64,000 bases of DNA, from positions 124,001 to 188,000 of the forward strand of contig CAWDCL010000002.1 in the NCBI GenBank assembly GCA_963800865.1. The letters run 5' to 3'. Within the stretch, counting starts at the first letter, position 1; each line of letters opens with the position of its first letter. This DNA comes from JALOKP01 sp963800865. Its GTDB lineage: Bacteria; Acidobacteriota; Polarisedimenticolia; J045. Both the position numbers and the translations under genes were made by a program. Of the stretch, positions 27,101 to 36,582 are shown in pieces. Under the pieces are notes generated by a model. That model was given only the letters and a program-made list of their open reading frames with translations, was not told the origin of the DNA and searched no databases.

Positions 27101-28546
27101 ATGTCCCCTCATGCCCCCGACGTTCCGGCCCCCACCGAGCGGCGGATCGCGGTCGTCGTCCGGGACGCCGCCGTGTCGCGCGAGGTCGAGCGCCAGTGCC
27201 GTCAGATGGGCCACCGGGTCGTCGTGCTCCCGGACCTCACCGGCCTGGCGCGCCTCGGGCCCGATCTCACTCCCGACCTGGTATTGCTCGACTTCGCCCA
27301 GCTGGGGGCCGAGCCGGCCGCCGTGCTGGCCCCGCTGACGCGCGGCGACGACGCGCCGTCGATCATCCTCGTCGCCGCACCGTCCGAGACCGGCGCCGCC
27401 TGGAACCTGCTCGATCGCGGCGCCGCCGACGTCGTCCATCGGCCACCGCACCCGCAGGAGCTGCGACTGCGGGTCGCGCGCACGCTGGAGGCGCGCGACC
27501 TGGGGATGCACCTCGCGAGCCTCGAGGAGGAGATCACCGAGCGCTCCCGGCGCTCCTTCTCCGACCGGATCCTCGTTGCGCGCTCGGAGGCCATGCGTGC
27601 GCTGGTCGAGACCATCGGCCGCGTCGCACGGATGCGCACCACCGTGATGGTCCTCGGCGAGAGCGGCGTCGGTAAGGAGCTCGTCGCCCGCACGATCCAC
27701 TTCCGCTCGCCGCGCCTCGACGGGCCGTTCATCGCCCTCAACTGCGCCGCGCTTCCGCCGCACCTGATCGAGTCGGAGCTCTTCGGTCACGAGCGGGGGG
27801 CGTTCACCGGCGCGATCAGCCGGCGCGCCGGGAAGTTCGAGCTGTCCCACCGCGGCACCCTCTTCCTGGACGAGATCGGCGAGACCGACCTGCCGACGCA
27901 GGCCAAGCTGCTCCGCGTGCTCGAGCAGCAGGAGTTCATGCGGGTCGGCGGGTCGCGGCCGGTGCGGGTGGACGTCCGGCTCGTCGCCGCCACCAATGCC
28001 GACCTCGAGCGGCTGGTCCGCGAGGGGCGATTCCGTGAGGACCTCTACTACCGGCTCAAGGTGGTGACGCTTCACGTCCCGCCCCTGCGCGAGCGGCGGG
28101 AGGACATCCCCGACCTGGCCGAGACGTTCCTCATCCAGGTCTGCCGCAACAACCACCTCCGGCCCCGGCGTCTGACCGCGGAGGCGCTCGCGGCGCTCTG
28201 CCGCTACCCCTGGCCGGGAAACGTGCGCGAGCTGATGAACACCCTCGAGGCCCTGGTCGTGAGCAGCCCTGCCGAGACCCTCGACGCGGAACACCTCCCC
28301 CCCCCGGTCCAGTCCGGGGCGTCCGCCTCCGTCGCGCGTTCCCGCGCGGTCGTGGGGTCGTCGCTGAAGGACGTGGAGGCGGAGACGATCCGCCAGACGC
28401 TGTCGGCGATGCAGGGCTCGCGCACCCGTACCGCCGAGGCGCTCGGGATCGGCCTGCGCACGCTGCGGCGCCGGATCCAGGAGCTCGGACTCGACCGCGA
28501 GCTGCCGCCGAGGCCGGGCCGGCCGAAGCGCGGACCGGCATCCTGA
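27101..28546 (+). CDS. Sigma-54-dependent transcription activator with degenerate receiver domain
   Basis: This NtrC-type protein of 481 residues has three parts. Residues about 14-130 resemble a receiver: Asp64 (VLLDFA) stands where phosphorylation would occur, but the usual acidic pair is RDAA and the conserved Lys is replaced within VHRPPHP. Residues about 155-395 are the AAA+ domain with GESGVGKE (186-193), GAFTGA (233-238, sigma-54 contact), LFLDEIGE and the arginine-finger region YYRLKVV. The C-terminal Fis-type helix-turn-helix ends with RTAEALGIGLRTLRRRIQELG. It probably answers to something other than a classical histidine kinase. Its target genes are not evident; the H1-like genes just downstream have sigma-70-like boxes. 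Confidence 0.9.
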   Translation: MSPHAPDVPAPTERRIAVVVRDAAVSREVERQCRQMGHRVVVLPDLTGLARLGPDLTPDLVLLDFAQLGAEPAAVLAPLTRGDDAPSIILVAAPSETGAAWNLLDRGAADVVHRPPHPQELRLRVARTLEARDLGMHLASLEEEITERSRRSFSDRILVARSEAMRALVETIGRVARMRTTVMVLGESGVGKELVARTIHFRSPRLDGPFIALNCAALPPHLIESELFGHERGAFTGAISRRAGKFELSHRGTLFLDEIGETDLPTQAKLLRVLEQQEFMRVGGSRPVRVDVRLVAATNADLERLVREGRFREDLYYRLKVVTLHVPPLRERREDIPDLAETFLIQVCRNNHLRPRRLTAEALAALCRYPWPGNVRELMNTLEALVVSSPAETLDAEHLPPPVQSGASASVARSRAVVGSSLKDVEAETIRQTLSAMQGSRTRTAEALGIGLRTLRRRIQELGLDRELPPRPGRPKRGPAS

Positions 28547-28602
28547 CGCGTCGTGCGACGCGCATTCACCGAGCTTCACGCACTTTTTTGCGCGCGGGGC
28601 CC

Positions 28603-28608
28603 TTGACA
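28603..28608 (+). promoter_or_regulatory. -35 box of the first H1-like gene
   Basis: TTGACA is a perfect -35 element, 49 bases before the leader hairpin. The matching -10 is not clear. The second H1-like gene has the same TTGACA at nearly the same distance from its hairpin. Confidence 0.45.
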
Positions 28609-28651
28609 GTCGCGCGCTTGGCGCGCACAACAGCGTCAAGGTGCACGCCGA

Positions 28652-28667
28652 TGCGGGGACGCCCGCA
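28652..28667 (+). promoter_or_regulatory. Conserved leader hairpin of the first H1-like gene
   Basis: TGCGGG-GACG-CCCGCA folds into a perfect six-pair stem with a four-base loop, 40 bases before the ATG at 28707. The same hairpin with one changed pair is in the leader of the second H1-like gene (29271-29286). Confidence 0.6.
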
Positions 28668-28706
28668 TGGTGCGGGAGGGCAACGCCCCCCGCGGAGGCA
28701 CGAAGC

Positions 28707-29075
28707 ATGGCGACTCGCAAGAAGGCCACGAAGAAGGCGACGAAGAAGGTGCGCCGCAAGAAGGCCGTCCGTAAGGCCACTCGCAAGGCCATCCGCAAGA
28801 AGGCCACCCGCAAGGCCGTCCGCAAGAAGGCCGTCCGCAAGGCCGTCCGCAGGAAGGCCGTCCGCAAGGCCGTCCGCCGCAAGGCCGTCCGCAAGGCCGT
28901 CCGCCGCAAGGCCGTCCGCAAGGCCGTCCGCCGCAAGGCCGTCCGCAAGGCGGTGGTCCGCAAGGCCGTCCGCAAGGCGGTGGTCCGCAAGGCCGTCCGC
29001 AAGGCGGTGGTCCGCAAGGCCGTCCGCAGGGCGGTGGTCCGCAAGGCCATTCTCAACGCGCTGACCGAGGGGTAG
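28707..29075 (+). CDS. Histone H1-like DNA-binding protein (Lys/Arg/Ala/Val repeats)
   Basis: This 122-residue protein is almost wholly made of Lys, Arg, Ala and Val in short repeats: ATKKATKK near the start, then many copies of KAVRKAVRR and KAVVRKAVR, ending ILNALTEG. It resembles eukaryotic H1 tails and bacterial Hc1/AlgP-like proteins, which coat and compact DNA and can act on nucleoid structure and gene expression. The coding DNA is itself a minisatellite of CGCAAGGCCGTC-type units, so copy number probably varies. A strong terminator lies downstream. Neighbours are a sigma-54 activator and a paralogous gene. DNA binding is inferred from composition only. Confidence 0.8.
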   Translation: MATRKKATKKATKKVRRKKAVRKATRKAIRKKATRKAVRKKAVRKAVRRKAVRKAVRRKAVRKAVRRKAVRKAVRRKAVRKAVVRKAVRKAVVRKAVRKAVVRKAVRRAVVRKAILNALTEG

Positions 29076-29089
29076 GAACACGGACCAAG

Positions 29090-29132
29090 CCTTCGAAGGA
29101 TCGGCCCCCCGTTCGCGGGGGGCTTTTTTTTG
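29090..29132 (+). terminator. Terminator after the first H1-like gene
   Basis: A seven-pair stem GCCCCCC/GGGGGGC (29104-29110 with 29117-29123) is followed by nine T residues (29124-29132). Just before it is the perfect palindrome CCTTCGAAGG (29090-29099), which is repeated in the same place at the second gene. Confidence 0.85.
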
Positions 29133-29219
29133 CCCGGAACGCACCAGCGCAACGCGTCGCAAGCACCGGCGGAGCACCCCGTCATCGCCCGAACTCCCGA
29201 AAAAAAAGGCAGATGGGTC

Positions 29220-29251
29220 TTGACAGGTGCGAACAACGGCAAGCATATATT
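29220..29251 (+). promoter_or_regulatory. Promoter of the second H1-like gene
   Basis: TTGACA at 29220-29225 is followed by an AT-rich GCATATATT stretch; CATATA (29244-29249, 18-base spacing) or TATATT (29246-29251) could serve as the -10. It lies 51 bases before the leader hairpin, close to the 49-base distance at the first gene. Confidence 0.6.
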
Positions 29252-29270
29252 CGGTGAGGTGTGCACCCTC

Positions 29271-29286
29271 TGCGGGGACGCTCGCA
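29271..29286 (+). promoter_or_regulatory. Conserved leader hairpin of the second H1-like gene
   Basis: TGCGGG-GACG-CTCGCA forms the same six-pair stem and GACG loop as at 28652-28667. One G-C pair is replaced by G-U, so pairing is kept. It lies 44 bases before the ATG. Confidence 0.6.
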
Positions 29287-29329
29287 GGAATCCGGAGGGC
29301 GATGGGCGCCCTCGAGGAGGCTAGGAACC

Positions 29330-29602
29330 ATGGCCGTTCGAAAGAAGGCGACCAAGAAGGCCACTCGCAAGGCGAAGGTCAAGAAGGCCACTCGCAAGGC
29401 GAAGGTCAAGAAGGCCGCGAAGAAGATCCGCCGCAAGAAGGCCACCAAGAAGGCCACCCGCAAGGCGAAGGTAAAGAAGGCCACGAAGAAGGTGCGCCGC
29501 AAGAAGGCCACCAAGAAGGCCACGAAGAAGGCCACCAAGAAGGCCACAAAGAAGATGGCGCGCAAGACGGCCAAGCCGATCGAAGCGCCGCCCGCTTTCT
29601 AA
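29330..29602 (+). CDS. Histone H1-like DNA-binding protein, second paralogue
   Basis: This 90-residue protein is rich in Lys and Ala with repeats ATKKATRKAKVKK and KKIRRKKATKK, and a short Pro-rich end (AKPIEAPPAF). It is closer to the classic bacterial H1-like pattern than its neighbour, which is Val/Arg-rich. GAGGAGG lies ahead of the ATG at 29330. Promoter box, leader hairpin, CCTTCGAAGG palindrome and terminator all match those of the first gene, so the whole unit was duplicated. The function, DNA coating or compaction, is inferred from composition. Confidence 0.8.
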   Translation: MAVRKKATKKATRKAKVKKATRKAKVKKAAKKIRRKKATKKATRKAKVKKATKKVRRKKATKKATKKATKKATKKMARKTAKPIEAPPAF

Positions 29603-29621
29603 AGCGATCTACTAAAAGCAT

Positions 29622-29661
29622 CCTTCGAAGGAAAGCCCCCCGATCCGGGGGGCTTTTTTTT
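29622..29661. terminator. Bidirectional terminator between the second H1-like gene and the mutase gene
   Basis: CCTTCGAAGG (29622-29631) is followed by AAAGCCCCCC, a GATCC loop and GGGGGGC (29635-29641 with 29647-29653), then eight T. The run of A on the left makes it able to serve the convergent methylmalonyl-CoA mutase gene as well. Confidence 0.85.
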
Positions 29662-29713
29662 GCCCGTAGGGCGCGATCCCGGGCGCTCTTCCCGGAGAAG
29701 ATGCGAAGCGTCG

Positions 29714-31381
<1,668 letters not shown>

Positions 31382-31532
31382 GGGGGTTCCTCGGGCTGGG
31401 CGGCGCACGCGGGACGCCGGGAGTGCGCCTCCGGGGTTGCCGGAGTATGCCTCCCCCGCCCCTGCGGCGGCGAGGCCCCCGGTTCCGGCCGGCCCGGAGC
31501 GGCGGTGAAGCGCCGGACGGGTCGGGGGTAGC

Positions 31533-32822
31533 ATGCGGCCCGTGACCGCACCGGCCGATCGCACCCTGGCGTGGGGCCGAACCCGCCTCGCGCTGCCGGA
31601 GAGTTGGCGCGACCTGCCCTGGCTCGAGCCGCTTCCGGACGCGGAGTCCGCGCCCCCCACGCCCGCGGAATTCGACGCCGCGGTGCGTGCCGCCGCCTCC
31701 CGCGCGGCACGCGCCCTCGGCGCGAGCGAGCGGCTCGCGCTCGTCGTGCCGGACCGGACGCGGCCGCTGCCGCTCCCGGAGATGCTGCCGGCGATGCTCG
31801 ACGCGCTCGAGGCGGCGGGCGTGCCGTGTGCGCGGATCGACCTGGTCGTCGCCTCCGGACTGCACCGCCCGATGTCGCCTGCCGAGCTTCGCACCTGGAT
31901 CGGACCCGCGGCCGCCGCCCGCGTCGCCGCGCTGCCGCACGATGCCGACGCGCCCGCCGCGTTCCTGGGAACGACCGCCTGCGGCATCCCGGTCGCGGCG
32001 CACCCGGCGGTCGCGCGCGCCGGCGCGGTGCTGGCGCTGGGGCGGGTCGTCTTCCACTACCTCGCCGGGTTCGGCGGCGGCCGCAAGATGCTGGTCCCGG
32101 GCGTCGCGGCGCGGCCGACGATCCTGGCCGTGCACCGCCGCTGCCTGTCGGCGCGGCCGGGCGAGGGACGGCACCCCTCCGCACGCGCCGGCCTGCTCGC
32201 GGGGAACCCGGTCCACGAAGCGGCCGTCGAGGCGGCGCGCCTGTTCCCGCCGGCGACGCTGCTGCACATCACTGAAGGCATGGGGGGTGGGTGGTCCGCC
32301 GCGGCGGGCAACGCGTTCGAGGACCACGCCCGCGCCGCGGCAGGCTACGCGGCGGCGCACCGCGTGCGCCTCGACGCCCCGCTCGACGTCGTGATCGTCT
32401 CCGCCGGTGGCGCCCCGGCCGATCGCGACCTGGTCCAGGCGCACAAGGCGCTCGACGCGGTCGCCCCCGTCGTGCGGGACGGCGGAACGGTCGTTCTCGT
32501 GGCGGCGTGCGGCGACGGCGCGGGAAACCGCGAGCTGGCCGACGGGCTCGCGCTCGGCGCGCCGGAGGCGATCGAGAACGAGCTGCGGCGCGAGTTCCGC
32601 GTCGGACTGCACACCGCCCTCGCGCTGGCCGAGAAGACCCGCCGGCTGCGGGTCATGGCGCTGACCGAGCTGCCCGACGAGCTGCTCGCCGCGGCGCGCA
32701 TCGAGCGCGTCGCGTCGCTCGACGACGCGGCGCGGCGAGTCGCCGGGCAGGCCGCTCGCGGGCCGCGCCGGGCGCTCGCGCCGCGGGGTGGCTCGCTGCT
32801 GTACGAGGTCGTTCCCGGTTGA
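31533..32822 (+). CDS. LarA-like nickel-dependent racemase (DUF2088)
   Basis: LarA enzymes use a nickel-pincer nucleotide to racemise or epimerise 2-hydroxy acids. This 429-residue protein has LVVPDRTRPLP in the substrate-binding position, LVVASGLHRPM (His), FHYLAGFGGGRKMLVPGVAA with the His and the Lys that would hold the cofactor, and LAVHRRCLS with a further His. The family is broad, so lactate is only one of the possible substrates. The pincer-making genes larB, larC and larE are not in this window. It is divergent from the mutase gene, with a G-rich ribosome site. Confidence 0.83.
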   Translation: MRPVTAPADRTLAWGRTRLALPESWRDLPWLEPLPDAESAPPTPAEFDAAVRAAASRAARALGASERLALVVPDRTRPLPLPEMLPAMLDALEAAGVPCARIDLVVASGLHRPMSPAELRTWIGPAAAARVAALPHDADAPAAFLGTTACGIPVAAHPAVARAGAVLALGRVVFHYLAGFGGGRKMLVPGVAARPTILAVHRRCLSARPGEGRHPSARAGLLAGNPVHEAAVEAARLFPPATLLHITEGMGGGWSAAAGNAFEDHARAAAGYAAAHRVRLDAPLDVVIVSAGGAPADRDLVQAHKALDAVAPVVRDGGTVVLVAACGDGAGNRELADGLALGAPEAIENELRREFRVGLHTALALAEKTRRLRVMALTELPDELLAAARIERVASLDDAARRVAGQAARGPRRALAPRGGSLLYEVVPG

Positions 32823-32992
32823 ACCTGGGGGCGGGGCGGGGCCGAAAGCCCGCTGCGGGCCCGGAACCGCCCCGGGGCGCTCATTCCCGGTAGTCGCCCC
32901 CCCGTCCCGCGAGTATGCTCTTTCGGCCCTGCCGGGGGTCCTGAGGCTTCCCGGCCGCCGACGCCAACTCACACCCACCGGAAAGCACAACC

Positions 32993-34522
32993 ATGAGCCA
33001 CGACGACGTCCTGCACACCGACCTGCCCGCGGGTGACGAATCCACGGAGCGCCCCGCACCCCGCACCGCGCCCGAGCCGGAGGGGTCCGAATCCCACGGC
33101 GCGCTTCCCGCGCCGGAACCGCACGACGCGCTCCCGGCCCCCGCAGTGGTCGCGGAGCTGCCGGCCCCGCCCGCCGAGACTCCGCCCCCTCCCGCGGCGC
33201 CGCCGCCCTTCGCCGCGCCGCCGCCGCCCTTCGCCGCGCCGGTGCCGGAGACGGGCCCGATCCCCGGGGAGGAGTGGGGATGGGTCGACGCCCAGGACGT
33301 CGTGCACCAGAAGGATGGGGCCCTCTTCAAGGGCCGCGCACTCGGCCCGCTCAAGGGACGCAGCAAGCGGGCGGCGTTCGCGTTCTACGTCGAGAGGTAC
33401 CAGCGCCTGGAGGCCAAGACCGCCGAGCTGGAGCGGGAAGTCCACGCCGCCACCAACAAGGGGCGCTTCTCCGAGCGCACCGCGCGGCTGGTCGAGCAGA
33501 TCCAGACCGCCGACGCGCTCGGCGACTTCGACTCCCTCTTCGCGCGGCTCGAGTCGGTGCGCCGCGAGGTGCTCGACTACCAGGCGGCCCAGCGCGCCGG
33601 GAAGGAAGCGCTGATCGGCGTCGCCGAGTCGCTGATGAACCTGACGTCGTGGACGCAGACCGCGGACAAGATGAAGGCTCTGCAGGAGCAGTGGAAGACC
33701 CTGGGCTCGGCGTCGCGCGAGGACGACGAGTTGCTCTGGAAGCGGTTCCGCGGCGCACTCGACGCGTTCTTCCAGCGCCGCGACGAGAACCGCACGCAGC
33801 AGACCCAGGATCGCACCGAGGCGCGGCGCCGGAAGGAAGAGCTGTGCGCCCAGGCCGAGGCGCTGGTCGAGTCGACCGAGCTCGAGAAGACCGCCCACGC
33901 GATGGAAGAGATGATGGCCGCCTGGAAGGCCGCGGGCTGGGCCGGACGCGACGTGGAAGAGTCGCTCTGGGAGCGGTTCCGCAAGGCGCGCGGGGCCTTC
34001 TTCGACCGGCGGCGCGCGACGCAGTCCCAGGCCTCGCACGACCGCGAGGCCCACAAGCAGCGGAAGATCGCGCTCTGCGAGGCGGCGGAGGCGCTGATCG
34101 AGTCGCCCGACGTGTTCGGGACCTGCGAGCAGGGCAAGCTGCTGCAGGCCGAGTGGAAGACGGTCGGGGCGGTGCCGCGCGCGCTCTCCGACCAGCTCTG
34201 GGAGCGCTTCCGCACGGCGTGCGACAAGGTCTTCGCCCGCGCGCAGGACGAGCGCAAGCACCGCCGCACCGAGTGGACGCACCAGAAGCAGGAGACGGTG
34301 TCGCGCAAGCGCGAGCAGGCCGAGGCGCTGCGCGAGTCGATCGCCCGCGACCTGGGCCACATCGACCGCTGGCGCCAGGCCCTGGCGGGACTGAAGGACG
34401 GCGGGCGGGCGGAAGAGATGCGGCTCGGACTCGAAGAGAAGATCGGGGGGGTCGAGGAGCGCCTCGCTCAGAAGCGCGCGCGCCTCACCGAGCTCGAGAC
34501 CGAGATCAAGAACGCACCGTGA
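32993..34522 (+). CDS. DUF349 repeat protein with Pro-rich N-terminus
   Basis: The first 90 or so residues are disordered and rich in Pro, Ala and Glu. The rest is helical, with three DUF349 units marked by QEQWKTLGS, MAAWKAAGWAG and QAEWKTVGAV, each followed by a WxRFR-type helix (WKRFRGALDAFF, WERFRKARGAFF, WERFRTACDKVF). The last part (residues about 430-505) is a coiled coil. DUF349 proteins are thought to work in stress response or RNA/DNA processing, with no settled activity. The stop overlaps the GTG of the M14 gene by four bases (GTGA). Confidence 0.88.
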   Translation: MSHDDVLHTDLPAGDESTERPAPRTAPEPEGSESHGALPAPEPHDALPAPAVVAELPAPPAETPPPPAAPPPFAAPPPPFAAPVPETGPIPGEEWGWVDAQDVVHQKDGALFKGRALGPLKGRSKRAAFAFYVERYQRLEAKTAELEREVHAATNKGRFSERTARLVEQIQTADALGDFDSLFARLESVRREVLDYQAAQRAGKEALIGVAESLMNLTSWTQTADKMKALQEQWKTLGSASREDDELLWKRFRGALDAFFQRRDENRTQQTQDRTEARRRKEELCAQAEALVESTELEKTAHAMEEMMAAWKAAGWAGRDVEESLWERFRKARGAFFDRRRATQSQASHDREAHKQRKIALCEAAEALIESPDVFGTCEQGKLLQAEWKTVGAVPRALSDQLWERFRTACDKVFARAQDERKHRRTEWTHQKQETVSRKREQAEALRESIARDLGHIDRWRQALAGLKDGGRAEEMRLGLEEKIGGVEERLAQKRARLTELETEIKNAP

Positions 34523-36352
34523 GCCGGGGGGGCGCGGGGTTCTCCGCGATCCTGGCCCTGGGGCTGGCCCTGCTGGCCGGCCCGGGCGCCCTTCCCGCCG
34601 AGGCCGCGGCCGCGGCCTGGCAGACCCCCGCCGAAGCCGACGACTTCCAGTCCACCCCCTCCTACGACGACACGATTGCCTTCCTGCGGCGGCTCGAGGC
34701 GAAGTCCCCGGCGCTGCGGCTCGGGTTCTTCGGCACGTCGGGCGAGGGGCGCCCGATGCCGTACGTGGTCGTCTCGAAGGAGCGCGCCTTCGCCCCCGCC
34801 GCGGCGCAGGCGCTGGACAAGCCGATCGTCCTCATCGTAGCCGGGATCCACTCCGGGGAGATCGACGGGAAGGACGCCTCGCTGATCCTCCTGCGCGACA
34901 TCGCGCTGGGCCGCGCGCCGGCGCTGCTCGACGCGGCGACGCTGCTGCTGGTCCCGATCTACAACGTGGACGGGCACGAGCGAGTCTCCCCCTTCAACCG
35001 GCCCAACCAGGACGGGCCGCGCCGCGGGATGGGGTTCCGCACCACGACCAACGGGCTCGACCTCAACCGCGACCACATCAAGCTGGAAAGCCCGGAGGCC
35101 CGGGCGCTGGTCGGACTGTTCAACGCCTGGCGACCGGACCTGCACGTCGATACCCACGTCACCGACGGCGTCGATTTCGAGTGGACGCTGACCTTCGCGC
35201 GTGATCGAGGCCCCGCAGGCCGCGCCGTCGATCCAGGAGTGGTGGTCGTCCAACCTGCCGCCGGTCGTCTCGGCGATGGCCCGCGGCGGGCACCGCATCG
35301 GGCCGTACGTCGACCTGAAGGACGGCACCGACCCGGCGAAGGGGTTCGAGTCGTGGGTCGGCGAACCGCGCCTGTCGACCGGCTACTTCAACCTGCGCAA
35401 CCGGCCGACGATGCTGGTCGAGATGCACTCCTACAAGCCGTACGGGGAGCGGGTGGCGGCGCTTCGCGACTTCCTGGCACTGCTCGTGCAGCAGGCGGGG
35501 ACGTCCGGCGCGGCCCTCGAGCAGGCGGTGGCGGCGGCGGAAGCGCGGACGGTCGCGGCGGGCAAGGCGGGGGCGCCGCCCTCGTCGATCGTGCTGGAGT
35601 GGACGCTCGACGACGGGACCACCCCCGTCCGCGTCCCGTTCTTCGACTTCACGGTCGTCGATTCGCAGCCGCTCGGGCGCAAGGTCCTGCAGTACGACCG
35701 CTCCAGGACGAACGCGCTCGACGTCCCCTGGTCGCACCGCGCGAAGCCGAAGACGACGACGACGCGGCCGCGCGGGTACCTGGTCGCGCCCGGCTGGCCG
35801 GTGATCGAGGAGAAGCTCCGGGCGCACGGGCTCACGGTCCGGCGCCTCGACGCGCCGGCGGAACTGGCGGTCGAGACCCTGCGCCTCGCCGATCCGAAGT
35901 ACGAGAGCCGGTCGTACCAGGGGCGGGTGCGCGTGGCGTTCCAGGTGACGCGCGAGGCGGCGACGCGGCGGTTCCCGGCCGGCACGCTCTTCGTCCCGGC
36001 CGACCAGCCCGACTTCGAGGTCGCGGCGCAGCTGCTCGAGCCCGAGTCGCCCGACTCGCTCGCCGCGTGGGGGATGCTCGACTCCGTCGTCGAGCGCAAG
36101 GAGTACATCGACCCATCGGTCCTGCACCGCCTGGCGACGGAGATGCTGAAGGACCCCGGGGTGGCCGCGGAGTGGGGCAAGGCGCTCGAAGCGGACCCGG
36201 CGCTCGCGAACGACCCGACGGCGCGCTACCTGTGGTGGTACCGCCGCACCCCGTACTGGGACGAGACGGTGGGCCTGATGCCGGTCTTCCGGCTGATGGG
36301 GCCGATCGAGTGCCGCTCTCGCCGCTGCGCTGACCGGCCGCAAGCCTCGTGA
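34519..36352 (+). CDS. Secreted M14 zinc carboxypeptidase (second), one +1 shift
   Basis: The gene starts at GTG 34519, overlapping the DUF349 stop, and has a signal peptide (SAILALGLALLAGPGALPAEA). Zinc ligands are in IVAGIHSGEIDGKD (His and Glu) and LHVDTHVTDG (His); LNRDHIKLESPEA and MLVEMHSYKPYG give the active-site Asn-Arg region and the Glu base. The frame breaks at 35195-35203 (TTCGCGCGTGATC): FEWTLTFA is followed one frame over by VIEAPQAAPSIQEWW. Length is codons plus one base. The stop codon lies inside the large inverted repeat that begins at 36349, and the last ten residues may be altered by it. Confidence 0.8.
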
Positions 36353-36517
36353 CATTCCGCTTCGGCCAGAACCGCTCCGCTCGCGTGATAGCGCGCCATC
36401 TGAGGCGTTTGCGGGGGTCTGGAAGGCTTCGCCTACCGTGAGGGTAAGCCTCGCCTTCCAGACCCCGCAAAACATCTGACGCACTCTGACGCGTTCTGAC
36501 TCGAACCGGAATGTCAC
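36349..36517. repeat. 169-base imperfect inverted repeat (palindromic element)
   Basis: The ends are GTGACATTCCG (36349-36359) and its complement CGGAATGTCAC (36507-36517). Further in, TTCGGCCAGAAC is matched by GTTCTGACTCGAA, and the innermost arms (36410-36426 with 36452-36468) form a near-perfect stem around a loop that itself pairs. The right arm has three TCTGACGC-like direct repeats. It fills most of the gap between an M14 gene and an ABC operon. No transposase and no clear target duplication were seen. Confidence 0.75.
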
Positions 36518-36582
36518 ATTGAGGCTAGAATCCCGGTTCCCGTCGACCCGGGCCCGGGCACCGACCGTGGGATGGAGTTGCC

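Noticed and set aside
35191..35210. Programmed +1 ribosomal frameshift in M14-2 and similar genes
   Set aside because: No shifty stop codon, internal ribosome-like stimulator or family precedent is seen. The same kind of break in many unrelated genes favours a sequence error.
36349..36517. Intact insertion sequence
   Set aside because: No open frame for a transposase fits inside 169 bases and no target-site duplication was found next to the ends.
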